The translations under genes and the position numbers were made by a program. A stretch of DNA of 23,848 nt from NCBI GenBank assembly GCA_003221075.1, contig QHUF01000298.1, positions 1-23,848 on the forward strand. Reading direction: 5' to 3'. This DNA is from Gemmatimonadota bacterium (GTDB lineage Bacteria; Gemmatimonadota; Gemmatimonadetes; Gemmatimonadales; GWC2-71-9). Shown here one piece after another: positions 6,317 through 13,695 of this stretch (position 1 is its first letter; each line of letters opens with the position of its first letter). The notes beneath the pieces are model-generated. The model saw nothing but the letters and a program-made list of their open reading frames with translations. It did not search any database and was not told the DNA's origin.

Positions 6317-8337
6317 CGCGCGTCGGCGTCGACGTCGGCGGGACGTTCACCGATCTCGTCGCAGTCAGGCCCGACGGGACGCTCGAGATTCGGAAAGTCG
6401 TGAGTACCCCGACGGATCCCAGCATGGGTCTGTTCCGAGCGCTCGAGAGCTTGGGGATGGGGGACGAGGGACGGGGGACTGGCCCAGTCCCCAACCCCCA
6501 ATCCCCAACCCCGATCGACGTTCTCGTACATGGCACCACGGTTGCGACGAACGCCCTGCTCGAGCGCCGCGGTGCGCGCGTCGTGCTCGTCACAACGGCC
6601 GGCTTCGAGGACCTGTTATGGCTGCGGCGCCAGGATCGGGCAGCGCTCTACGATCTCGCCAAGGCCCATCCCGAGCCGCTCGTCGCCCGCCGGGACGTGG
6701 TCGGCGTTCAGGAGCGCATGGGACCAGACGGCGCAATCACGGCACTCACGGAGCGCGAGGTGTCTCGAGTGACGGATCGTGTCCACTCGTTGGCGCCCGA
6801 GTCGGTCGCGATCGCGCTGCTGTTTGCATTTCGTCATCCCGAGCACGAGCGCCGTCTTGCCGCTGCCCTGCGCGCCGGGTTGCCCGGCGTTCCGGTCACC
6901 GCCAGTCACGAAGCCCTTCCCGTGTTTCGCGAATATGAGCGCACGAGCACGACGACCGCCGAAGCGTACCTGCGGCCGAAGGTGGCGGCCTATCTGCGGA
7001 AGACTTGGGCGCTGGCCGAGCAGCACGGCGTGAAGACGCTCCGGATCATGACGTCGAGCGGGGGAACCGTGTCGCCGGAGCAGGCTGCGAACCGCGCTGC
7101 GAGTCTGGCACTCTCCGGTCCGGCCGGCGGCGTCGTAGGAGCCCGGTTGCTGGGGGCGGCCGTGGAGACACACGATCTCCTGACGCTCGATATGGGCGGC
7201 ACGAGCGCCGACGCGAGTCTCATCAGCGGCGGCGTGGCGCTCACTGAGGGGGCCGAATCGGTCGCGGGGGTGCCACTCGCTCTTCCCGCCATCCTCATCG
7301 AGACGGTAAGCGCCGGCGGCGGCAGTATTGCGTCGGTGGACGAAGGTGGCGCGCTCCGGGTCGGCCCGCGCAGTGCCGGCGCGGAGCCGGGGCCGGCGTC
7401 CTACGGACGGGGCGGCACGGAGCCGACGGTGACCGATGCCTGCCTCGTACTTGGCTGGCTCGATCCCCAATACCCACTCGCGGATTCGGTCCGCCTCGAC
7501 AGGGCCGCGGCCGAGCGGGCGCTGTCGACGTTGCCGTTGTCTCACGACGTCTGTGTGATCGCGGCCGGCATCGTCCAGGTGGCCACCGCGGTGATGGCCC
7601 GGGCGCTGAAGCGCGTGAGCGTGGCGCGCGGCATCGATCCGCGCGGCATGGCGCTGCTGCCGTTCGGCGGTGCGGGGCCGCTCTTCGGCTGTGCGCTCGC
7701 CGATTCCCTGGGGATGTCGCGCGTCGTCGTGCCGCCCCATCCGGGCGTGCTGAGCGCGCTCGGACTCGCCGCCGCGCCCGAGCGGGTCGACGTCCTGGCG
7801 TCGCTGCACCGGTCATTGGCCGGTCTCGGCGACGGCGAGCTGGCGGGTGCGTTCCGGCCGCTCGTCGCCGCGGCGGCGGCCGCGCTCCCAGACGCCGGAC
7901 TCACGCGGTTCGTCGACTGCCGATACCAGGGTCAGGGCTATGAGGTCACCGTTCCCGCGCCGCGCGACGATCCGTCGACGCTCGCGGCCACGTTCCGCGC
8001 CGCGCATCGCGCGCGGCACGGCCACGGAGACTCGGACCAACCGATCGAGCTCGTCAATTTGCGCGTCGTCGCAGAGCGGCCCGTGGCTCTTCCGGTATCC
8101 GATGGAGGTCGGCGAAGGGGCGGCGATGAGGGGGGGGCGGCGATGGGGCGGCGCATGATAGTCACGCGCGACGGCAAGCGCGTCCGCGCCGATGTGTGGC
8201 CGCTGGGAGAGCTTCCCGCGGGGCGTCAGCTCAACGCCCCCGCTGTCCTCGCGGGTCCGGATGCTACCGGACTCATCGAGCCGGGGTGGCTCGGCACCGT
8301 GCACGCATCCGGCGCTGTAATCCTGGAGCGCACATGA
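6313..8337 (+). CDS. Hydantoinase/oxoprolinase subunit A (HyuA family)
   Basis: A 674-residue ATP-dependent amidohydrolase subunit of the N-methylhydantoinase A / 5-oxoprolinase family, normally paired with HyuB to open cyclic amides. Visible motifs: GVDVGGTFTDLVAV at the N-terminus (ASKHA-type phosphate loop), LVHGTTVATNALLERRGARV, IMTSSGGTVSPEQA, LSGPAGGVVGARLLG, LDMGGTSADASLISGG and LPFGGAGPLFGCALAD. It starts with an ATGA overlap at the lnt stop and ends with an ATGA overlap into hyuB, so A and B should be made together. Two low-complexity repeats interrupt it in frame: ~20 residues at 47-67 (GMGDEGRGTGPVPNPQSPTP) and ~14 residues near 602-615 (GRRRGGDEGGAAMG), both in poorly conserved positions. 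The exact substrate is not predictable. Confidence 0.92.
   Translation: MTRVGVDVGGTFTDLVAVRPDGTLEIRKVVSTPTDPSMGLFRALESLGMGDEGRGTGPVPNPQSPTPIDVLVHGTTVATNALLERRGARVVLVTTAGFEDLLWLRRQDRAALYDLAKAHPEPLVARRDVVGVQERMGPDGAITALTEREVSRVTDRVHSLAPESVAIALLFAFRHPEHERRLAAALRAGLPGVPVTASHEALPVFREYERTSTTTAEAYLRPKVAAYLRKTWALAEQHGVKTLRIMTSSGGTVSPEQAANRAASLALSGPAGGVVGARLLGAAVETHDLLTLDMGGTSADASLISGGVALTEGAESVAGVPLALPAILIETVSAGGGSIASVDEGGALRVGPRSAGAEPGPASYGRGGTEPTVTDACLVLGWLDPQYPLADSVRLDRAAAERALSTLPLSHDVCVIAAGIVQVATAVMARALKRVSVARGIDPRGMALLPFGGAGPLFGCALADSLGMSRVVVPPHPGVLSALGLAAAPERVDVLASLHRSLAGLGDGELAGAFRPLVAAAAAALPDAGLTRFVDCRYQGQGYEVTVPAPRDDPSTLAATFRAAHRARHGHGDSDQPIELVNLRVVAERPVALPVSDGGRRRGGDEGGAAMGRRMIVTRDGKRVRADVWPLGELPAGRQLNAPAVLAGPDATGLIEPGWLGTVHASGAVILERT
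6452..6513. repeat. 7-nt G-rich repeat followed by its C-rich inverted counterpart, in hyuA
   Basis: G-rich units TGGGGAT, GGGGGAC, GAGGGAC and GGGGGAC (6452-6479) run into C-rich units AGTCCCC, AACCCCC, AATCCCC and AACCCC (6486-6512). The centre is a perfect palindrome: GGGGACTGG (6474-6482) and CCAGTCCCC (6484-6492) around a single C. The outer parts (6451-6463 and 6495-6508) are also complementary apart from one extra A, so ~58 nt can form one hairpin or cruciform. It lies in frame between FRALESL and IDVLVHGTTVATNALL. Confidence 0.9.
8117..8157. repeat. 12-nt G-rich tandem repeat in hyuA C-terminal region
   Basis: GGGGCGGCGATG occurs at 8117-8128 and 8134-8145, followed by the variant GGGGCGGCGCATG at 8145-8157. 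It encodes a Gly/Arg-rich linker (RRGGDEGGAAMGRRM) between LRVVAERPVALPV and VTRDGKRVRADVW. Confidence 0.78.
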
Positions 8338-9776
8338 AACTCGACGCCGTCGGTCTCGAGGTCATGGCGCACGCGTTCGCATCGATCGCGGAGGAGATGG
8401 GGCTCGTGCTCGTCCACAGCGCCCTGTCGCCGAATATCCGCGAGCGCCGCGATGCCTCCGCGGCGCTGTTCGATGCCGAGGGCGAGATGATCGCGCAGGC
8501 GGCGCACATCCCCGTGCACCTTGGTGCGCTGGCGGACGCCGTGGCGGCGATCCGCAAACTCGAGCCGAGTCCCGGCGAGCTGTTCCTGCTCAACGATCCG
8601 TACGCCGGCGGCAGCCATCTTCCCGATCTCACGCTGATCGGCGCGATCGACATCGACGGGCGCGTCGCAGGATACAGTGTCGTTCGTGCCCACCACTCCG
8701 ACATCGGCGGGATGACGGCGGGAAGCATGCCGGCGGGCGCGCGCGAGCTTTACCAGGAGGGGCTCGTCATTCCGCCGACGCGGCTGACGGCCGATCTCGA
8801 GCGCCTGGTGCTCGCCAACGTGCGCACGCCGGCGATGCGGCGCGGCGATCTGGCGGCGCAACGGGCGGCGGTCGAGCGCGGGGCGAGCGGGATTCGGGCG
8901 CTGGCCCGGCGCCACGGGTGGGCCGCGCTGAGCGATGCGGCGCGCGAGCTGCTCGAGTACGCCGAACGCCGGACGAAATCAGCCCTCAGCCGTCTGCCAT
9001 CAGCCGCGCCGATGACCGCTACCGATTATCTGGAGGGCGATGGCGTCATTGATGACGATCTTGAGATCCACGTCCGGATCACGATTCAAGACGGAATCTT
9101 TCACGCCGATTTCACCGGGACGCGAGAGGCAGCGCCGGGCAACGTGAATTGTCCGATCGCCGTGACCCGCTCGGCGGTGCTGTTCGTGGTGCGGACCCTG
9201 TTACCCGAGGACGTGCCGATGAACGGCGGCGTGCCGCGGGCGATCCAGGTGACCGCGCCACCGGGATGTCTGGTGAATGCGCGGCCGCCCAGCGCCGTGG
9301 CCGCGGGAAACGGGGGACTGGGGGTTGGGGGTTCGGGCCTGGGGGAAGGGTGGACATACTACGAGACGATTGGCGGAGGCCAAGGCGCGGGTCAGGGTGC
9401 CAACGGACCGTCCGGCGTGCATGTGGGGATGTCCAACACGCTCAACACGCCGATCGAGGTGCTGGAGATGGAGCACCCGCTCCGTGTGCGCACCTACGCG
9501 CTGCGCACCGGCAGCGGCGGCCCGGGGCAATGGACGGGGGGCGACGGTGTCGTCCGCGAATTCGAGGCGCTCGCCCCGATGGAGGCGACGCTGCTCACCG
9601 AACGCCGGCGGCACGGACCTGCCGGTGGCGCGGGCGGACAGAATGGCAAGGCGGGAGCGAATCTGCTCAACGGTCAGAGACTGGCGTCGAAGACCACTAT
9701 GCGATTGGCCGCGGGGGACGTCCTCCGCATTGAGACCCCGGGCGGTGGCGGCTGGGGGAAAGGACGCGAACCATGA
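8334..9776 (+). CDS. Hydantoinase/oxoprolinase subunit B (HyuB family), internally altered
   Basis: A 480-residue partner of HyuA. The ATG at 8334 has GGAG (8325-8328) five nt upstream and overlaps the hyuA stop. Family features: HSALSPNIRERRDASAALFD, PVHLGAL, FLLNDPYAGGSHLPDLT, HHSDIGGMTAGSMP, FTGTREAAPGNVNCP, YYETIGGGQGAG, MSNTLNTPIEVLE and a final IETPGGGGWG. It is shorter than the usual ~510-580 residues. After AVAAGN, where I expect a conserved stretch like VETSQRIVD...GTMNN, there is only a Gly-rich peptide (GGLGVGGSGLGEG, residues ~327-339) coded by a 7-nt G-rich repeat, then YYETIGGG resumes. A second 7-nt repeat codes KSALSRLPSAAP near residue 216. The frame is intact, so it may still function, but activity is uncertain. 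Confidence 0.9.
   Translation: MKLDAVGLEVMAHAFASIAEEMGLVLVHSALSPNIRERRDASAALFDAEGEMIAQAAHIPVHLGALADAVAAIRKLEPSPGELFLLNDPYAGGSHLPDLTLIGAIDIDGRVAGYSVVRAHHSDIGGMTAGSMPAGARELYQEGLVIPPTRLTADLERLVLANVRTPAMRRGDLAAQRAAVERGASGIRALARRHGWAALSDAARELLEYAERRTKSALSRLPSAAPMTATDYLEGDGVIDDDLEIHVRITIQDGIFHADFTGTREAAPGNVNCPIAVTRSAVLFVVRTLLPEDVPMNGGVPRAIQVTAPPGCLVNARPPSAVAAGNGGLGVGGSGLGEGWTYYETIGGGQGAGQGANGPSGVHVGMSNTLNTPIEVLEMEHPLRVRTYALRTGSGGPGQWTGGDGVVREFEALAPMEATLLTERRRHGPAGGAGGQNGKAGANLLNGQRLASKTTMRLAAGDVLRIETPGGGGWGKGREP
8979..9006. repeat. 7-nt tandem repeat, four copies, in hyuB
   Basis: Units TCAGCCC, TCAGCCG, TCTGCCA and TCAGCCG. They encode SALSRLPSA in the linker between the helix ending YAERRTK and the TATDYLEGDG segment, where related proteins usually read something like PDGTY. 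Confidence 0.78.
9313..9353. repeat. 7-nt G-rich tandem repeat replacing a conserved block in hyuB
   Basis: Units GGGGACT, GGGGGTT, GGGGGTT, CGGGCCT, GGGGGAA, then GGGTGG. GGGGACT and GGGGGTT are exact reverse complements of the hyuA words AGTCCCC and AACCCCC. At least four runs of three or more G on the plus strand could form a quadruplex. Confidence 0.87.
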
Positions 9777-10129
9777 CGTGGGTTTTGGTCTCGTTGCTCG
9801 GCTTGCTGGCGGGCGTCGTCTCGGGGTTGTTCGGCGTGGGTGGCGCGGTGGTCATCATTCCGGGTCTCGTCCTCATCGCCAAGCTGCCGCAACACACGGC
9901 GCATGGGACGTCGCTGGCGGCGCTGCTGTTGCCGGTCGGGTTGCTCGGCGTGCTCGAGTACTCCAAACGCCAGCAGGTGCATTGGGCCTATGCCGGAGTC
10001 GTCGCGGTGGGCCTGCTGATCGGCGCCTATTTCGGAGCGCGGCTCGCCGGATCGATTTCTGACGTGACGCTGCGGAAGATGTTCGGCGGGTTTCTGCTGC
10101 TGATCTCGGCGAAGCTCTTGCTGAGTTAG
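9773..10129 (+). CDS. Half-size TauE/SafE-family membrane permease
   Basis: A 118-residue membrane protein with about four hydrophobic segments. The N-terminal motif LLAGVVSGLFGVGGAVVIIPGLV matches the TauE/SafE repeat, a family linked to export of sulfite, sulfonates or other small anions. Members usually have two such repeats (~240-270 residues); this one has a single repeat and ends in LLLISAKLLLS with no truncation scar, so it would have to dimerise. The ATG overlaps the hyuB stop (ATGA), with AAAGGA (9759-9764) eight nt upstream. The context suggests a transporter for the hydantoinase substrate or product, but this is inference. The stop overlaps the convergent HD-GYP stop by 4 nt. Confidence 0.82.
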   Translation: MTWVLVSLLGLLAGVVSGLFGVGGAVVIIPGLVLIAKLPQHTAHGTSLAALLLPVGLLGVLEYSKRQQVHWAYAGVVAVGLLIGAYFGARLAGSISDVTLRKMFGGFLLLISAKLLLS

Positions 10130-12078
10130 CTACTGACTTCCTCGATCTGTCGTTGGAAGATTTTGCCATCGATGAACAGCTTGAACAGGTCCTGGTCGAG
10201 CTGGCCTTCCTTGACCTCGGTGGTGAGGATATCGAGCGCGCGATCGATGGAGACGGCGCGCTTGTACGGCCGGTCCTGCGCCGTCAGCGCGTCGTAGATG
10301 TCGCTGATCGTCATCATCCGCGTCTGAATCGGAATCCCCTCGGCGGTGATGCGCCGCGGATAGCCGCGCCCGTCCATTTTCTCGTGGTGGCCGTACGCGA
10401 TTAGGGGAATGTGCTGCAGTTCGCGCGTCCACGGGATGCGCTGCAGAAACTCATAGGTGTGCGTGACGTGACTCTCGATCTCGTGCCGTTCGGCGTCGTC
10501 CAGGCTGCCTTTGCGGATCGTGAGATAGCGCATTTCGTCGGGAGAGAGAAACGGCTCCGTCGCGCCGTCGAATGCGAAATAGGTCCGTTTCGCCCAGGCC
10601 TCGAGCTCTTCGAAGCTGCCGTCGGGAAGGATGCTCGGTTCATTGGCCTTCAGGACGATCTCCAGGAACCGATCGAGCTCCTTGAGCTCCTGCCCGTGCG
10701 CCGTTTCGAGATCTTTGATGAAGCCGTCGTAGCCCTTCTGCCCGTGCGTCTCGAGATACTCGGCGCGCTTGCGCCAGAACTCGCGCTCCGCCGTGCGCCG
10801 AATGAACGCGTGGCGATGGCGGACGAGCCCCAGATCGGACGGGTAGAGTTTCTTAGCCTTGATCAGGACCTGCTCGCGCACGCCCACCTTGCCGAAGTCG
10901 TGCAGCAGGGCCGCATAGCGGATTTCTTTCAGCTGTTCGCGGGTGAACGTCACGTCGCGATAGGGACCGTCGCCGGCCCGGTCTACAATCTCCGCGAGGC
11001 CCACCGTCATCCCCGCCACGCGCCCCGAGTGACCATACGTCGTCGGATCACGCTGCTCGATGGCGTGCACGGCGGCCAGCACAAAGCCCTCGAACAGTTT
11101 CTCGATGTCGTCATACAGCCGGCTGTTCTCGATGGCGACTGCCGCCTGGCCCGCCAGCGCCGTCACCAGCTCGACGGTGCGCTTCGAGTAGGGAACGACC
11201 AGCCGATCGACGTCGGCGGAGGTGGAAAGAATCGCGTCGAAGACGCGCTTGCGGTTGATCAGCTGCAGCACGCCGATGATTTCGTCCTTGTGATCCTTCA
11301 TGGGAATCACGAGCATCGACTTGGTGCGATAGCCGTAGCGCTCGTCGAACGTGCGGTTGATCGTGTACTCGACGTCAGGCGGCAGGAAATAGGCGTCATC
11401 GATGACGAGCGGATCGCCGGTGACCGCGCAGTAGCCGGCCAGGCTCGTGCGATCCACCGGAATCGTGAATTCCACGAATGGCGCTTCGGGCTTCGAGAGG
11501 GTCTGGGCGAGCCGGAACCGGAGCCGCTTCGTTCCCTCCTCGTTGAGCTCGACGAGATAGAGGCTGCCGGCATCCGACTGCGTGATGCGCCGCGACTGGG
11601 TCAGAATCAACTCGAGCAGCGTCTTGATGTCGCGTTCGGTGCCGAGCGCGACGCCGATCCGCGTCAGCTCGCCGATCTCTCGGGCCCGCTGCGCGGCCTC
11701 GCCGCGCGCGCGCGCGGTCTCGGCCCGCGCAGCGGCTTCGCGGAATCCGGCCCGGATGGCGACCAGCAGCCGCCGCGGACTCGTCGGATACGTGAGGAAC
11801 CCCGACAGGAATTCAGTCGGCAGCGTTTCCGGTACGTCGTGCTCGCCCTCCCGTCCGAGTGCCACGATCGCGCCGCCCGCGTCCACAAATGCCCGCATGA
11901 CATCGACGGGAAAGAGGGAGCGGCTCTCGGCGTCGAGCAGCAGGACGGTAGGGCGGTCGTCCACGACGGCCACGTCCCGGGCCTGGCGGACCGGCCGCGC
12001 CTCGACCTGTGACGTCTCGAGCGCCGGCGCGACGGCGTCCGGGCGCCACATCGGCGGATGGAGCAGGACGTATCTCAC
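10126..12078 (-). CDS. GAF and HD-GYP domain phosphodiesterase-type protein
   Basis: A 650-residue signalling protein, probably cytoplasmic. Residues ~40-115 resemble a degenerate receiver domain (TVLLLDAESRSLFPVD), 116-137 form a charged helix, ~139-320 a GAF sensor domain (DAGSLYLVE, SLAGYCAVTGDPLVIDDAY, SMLVIPM, IIGVLQLINRK, GQAAVAIENSRLYDDI), and ~325-640 an HD-GYP domain. HD-GYP proteins hydrolyse cyclic di-GMP using a metal site. The HD motif is H393-D394-FGK and the second motif is H564-H565-E-K-M-D-G-R-G-Y-P574. The gap between them is ~170 residues against ~60 in typical members, so ~110 charged residues (~408-520) are inserted. The GTG start at 12078 has only a weak ribosome site; an ATG at codon 10 is the alternative. 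Confidence 0.9.
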   Translation of the reverse strand: MRYVLLHPPMWRPDAVAPALETSQVEARPVRQARDVAVVDDRPTVLLLDAESRSLFPVDVMRAFVDAGGAIVALGREGEHDVPETLPTEFLSGFLTYPTSPRRLLVAIRAGFREAAARAETARARGEAAQRAREIGELTRIGVALGTERDIKTLLELILTQSRRITQSDAGSLYLVELNEEGTKRLRFRLAQTLSKPEAPFVEFTIPVDRTSLAGYCAVTGDPLVIDDAYFLPPDVEYTINRTFDERYGYRTKSMLVIPMKDHKDEIIGVLQLINRKRVFDAILSTSADVDRLVVPYSKRTVELVTALAGQAAVAIENSRLYDDIEKLFEGFVLAAVHAIEQRDPTTYGHSGRVAGMTVGLAEIVDRAGDGPYRDVTFTREQLKEIRYAALLHDFGKVGVREQVLIKAKKLYPSDLGLVRHRHAFIRRTAEREFWRKRAEYLETHGQKGYDGFIKDLETAHGQELKELDRFLEIVLKANEPSILPDGSFEELEAWAKRTYFAFDGATEPFLSPDEMRYLTIRKGSLDDAERHEIESHVTHTYEFLQRIPWTRELQHIPLIAYGHHEKMDGRGYPRRITAEGIPIQTRMMTISDIYDALTAQDRPYKRAVSIDRALDILTTEVKEGQLDQDLFKLFIDGKIFQRQIEEVSS

Positions 12079-12121
12079 GGCTTCACGCCGGTGAGCGCGC
12101 GGAACGGGCGCCGAAGCCGAA

Positions 12122-12157
12122 GCGCGCCAGCGCTCCTAATCGGGAGAGCCGGCGCGC
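12122..12157 (-). terminator. GC-rich two-level hairpin in the intergenic gap
   Basis: The outer stem is GCGCGCC (12122-12128) with GGCGCGC (12151-12157), and the inner stem CTCC (12133-12136) with GGAG (12143-12146) around TAATCG. It lies 32 nt after the CsgG-like stop and before the HD-GYP start. There is no U-tract, so it may stop or stabilise the upstream transcript or be part of the HD-GYP leader. The 111-nt gap 12079-12189 otherwise shows nothing clear. Confidence 0.35.
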
Positions 12158-12189
12158 CGCCTGAGACCCTAGGCGAGTGATCGGATTCG

Positions 12190-12888
12190 TTAGGACCGCT
12201 GCACCCGCTGCAGGCCGTCCTTGGCCTCAGCGTACCCGGGGAAGATCTCGATCGCGCGGTTGAACATCTCCACTGCCTTGTCCTTCTGGCCGTGATCGGA
12301 ATAGAGGAGCGCGCGCGAGTAATAGGTCAGCGCTTCGGTCGGGACCTGACGGCCCATGCGCTGGTCCGATGCCTGCCGTTGCAGCGCGGGCAGGTTCGCA
12401 TCCTTCATGAGCCGCGCCGCGATGTTGCGGATGATGTCGAACATGTGATCGCGCTGCATCCGCTCCGATTCGGTCTTCACGATCTCACCCGTCTCGGTGT
12501 TCACGAGGCGGACGTCCACGCGGAAATCGCCGTAGAAATCGATGAAGGTGCCGAGCACCGTGTACCGCGCACCCACCAGCTTGCCGACTTTGGCGGCGGT
12601 CTGGGGATCGACGCGTCCCTGCGCGCTCAGGTTCTGCTCGTCCAGCAGGCGCTGGATTTCCTGGCGCTCGACCACGCGCGCCGCAGGATTCTGCGACAGC
12701 TCCGAGATCATCATGCCGGCGATGCCGCGCTCGAGTGCGTCGAAGTCCTCTTTGCCTTGACCGTAGGAGCCGCCGTTGTTGAACGGGAGAACGGCGATGC
12801 CGGGGCGGGTATCCTGGTTGCGCTGTTGCGCCCCCAGAAGCACCGGAGCCAGGCTCAACACCGTCGTCATGACTGCACGCACGCGCAT
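12190..12888 (-). CDS. CsgG/FlgO-like exported protein with C-terminal TPR
   Basis: A 232-residue exported protein. A signal peptide (MRVRAVMTTVLSLAPVLLGA, cleavage before Gln-Gln) precedes a CsgG-type domain: IAVLPFNNGG, LERGIAGMMISELSQNPAARVVERQEIQRLLDEQNL, VGARYTVLGTFIDFYGDFRVDVRLVNTETGEIV. This fold occurs in curli-secretion CsgG and in FlgO-like periplasmic proteins. The last ~50 residues (YYSRALLYSDHGQKDKAVEMFNRAIEIFPGYAEA) look like one or two TPR units. ATG 12888 is chosen over GTG 12906 because GAGGAG lies five nt before it. There is no lipobox, so it is probably periplasmic or outer-membrane associated. It is 14 nt downstream of the MBL gene and probably in the same transcript. Its exact role is unknown. 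Confidence 0.82.
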   Translation of the reverse strand: MRVRAVMTTVLSLAPVLLGAQQRNQDTRPGIAVLPFNNGGSYGQGKEDFDALERGIAGMMISELSQNPAARVVERQEIQRLLDEQNLSAQGRVDPQTAAKVGKLVGARYTVLGTFIDFYGDFRVDVRLVNTETGEIVKTESERMQRDHMFDIIRNIAARLMKDANLPALQRQASDQRMGRQVPTEALTYYSRALLYSDHGQKDKAVEMFNRAIEIFPGYAEAKDGLQRVQRS

Positions 12889-12893
12889 AGCTA

Positions 12894-12899
12894 CTCCTC
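12894..12899 (-). promoter_or_regulatory. Ribosome binding site GAGGAG
   Basis: GAGGAG on the minus strand with a 5-nt spacer to ATG 12888. It decides the start of the CsgG-like gene. Confidence 0.8.
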
Positions 12900-12902
12900 G
12901 GG

Positions 12903-13625
12903 TCACAGGGTCACCTTCATGCCTTCTTGTGCTGCGTCTACTTCGAGCGAGCCGCCGCGCGTTTTGGCGAACTTCCGCGCCGCGGCCACCAGTCCGTCCA
13001 TTTCCTTGTCGCCGTGCTCGGGCTCGTGGTGGAACAGCACGAGCTTATTGGCACCGGCATCCTGCGCGAGCGTCACCGCTTCTTCATATGTCGAGTGTCC
13101 CCAGCCGCGGTGCTGCTCGAGCTCCTTTGGCGTGTACATGGCGTCATGGATCAGCAGGTCGACGCCTTTGAGGAACGTCACGAAGTCGCGCCGCCAGCTC
13201 ACCGGGACATCGTATTGTCCGCCGCCCCCCAGCTCGTTGTCCGTCACCAGCGCGTCGAGCGGGACCGGGAACACGGCCGGGTCCATTTGTTGTCGCAGGA
13301 TCGCTTCCAGGGATGCCGTCCCCTGGCGTGATCCCCAGATGCGCACGGTATTGCCCGGCGCGAAAAACGGCTTGAAGTGCGGCAGTCCTTGAATGTGATC
13401 CCAATGCGCGTGCGACAGCAGAATCTCCACTTTCGCGGCGCCGTTTTGTTTGGCGACCAGATCCAGACCCAGGCCCCGGATCCCGGTGCCGGCATCGAGG
13501 ACGACGAGTTGGCCTTCGGTACCCTCAACGGCGACGCACGGCGTATTGCCACCGTAGCGCGACGTCGCGGGCCCCGGAGTAGGAATGCTTCCCCGGGTTC
13601 CCCAGAAGGTCACCGTGTACGTCAT
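12903..13625 (-). CDS. MBL-fold metal-dependent hydrolase
   Basis: A 240-residue metallo-beta-lactamase-fold hydrolase. It opens with FWGTRGSIPTPGPATSRYGGNTPCVAVE, a layout seen in PhnP/RNase Z-like proteins, and has the metal motif H72-A-H74-W-D76-H77. Later metal or structural positions are IHDAMY, GHSTYEEA and LFHHEP. No signal peptide, so cytosolic. The substrate is unknown; phosphodiesters are the usual guess for this group. ATG 13625 is preferred; GTG 13637 would add four residues and neither has a good ribosome site. The gene lies just downstream of a CRP-like operator and next to a CRP regulator, and it appears to lead a two-gene unit with the CsgG-like gene. Confidence 0.86.
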   Translation of the reverse strand: MTYTVTFWGTRGSIPTPGPATSRYGGNTPCVAVEGTEGQLVVLDAGTGIRGLGLDLVAKQNGAAKVEILLSHAHWDHIQGLPHFKPFFAPGNTVRIWGSRQGTASLEAILRQQMDPAVFPVPLDALVTDNELGGGGQYDVPVSWRRDFVTFLKGVDLLIHDAMYTPKELEQHRGWGHSTYEEAVTLAQDAGANKLVLFHHEPEHGDKEMDGLVAAARKFAKTRGGSLEVDAAQEGMKVTL

Positions 13626-13681
13626 GCGTGTCGGCACGCCAGTACTCGGGCTAAGTTACTGGGAATTAGTGACGTAGAACC

Positions 13682-13695
13682 GTGACGCTAGTCAC
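13682..13695. promoter_or_regulatory. CRP-type operator GTGA-N6-TCAC
   Basis: CGTGAC-GCTA-GTCACG is a perfect palindrome that fits the CRP core GTGA-N6-TCAC. It straddles the crp stop codon. On the minus strand a -10-like TAACTT (13658-13653) would put the operator ~42 nt upstream of the start of transcription of the MBL/CsgG unit, a class II activator position. The CRP encoded next door has the recognition residues R185-E186 and R190 that read this core in E. coli CRP. Confidence 0.55.

Noticed and set aside
6616..7809. A ~400-codon minus-strand frame opposite hyuA
   Set aside because: Antisense shadow of a well-supported gene; His/Arg/Gln-rich with no motif.
9300..9360. Frameshift or pseudogene call for hyuB
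   Set aside because: The frame is open before and after the repeat and the downstream motifs are intact; reported as an altered gene instead.
10120..10135. A bidirectional terminator between tauE and the HD-GYP gene
   Set aside because: The two stop codons overlap by 4 nt and there is no hairpin or U-tract.
10411..12012. A 533-codon open frame on the plus strand opposite the HD-GYP gene
   Set aside because: It is the exact antisense of a gene with clear domains, shows no recognisable motif and reflects high GC with few stop codons.
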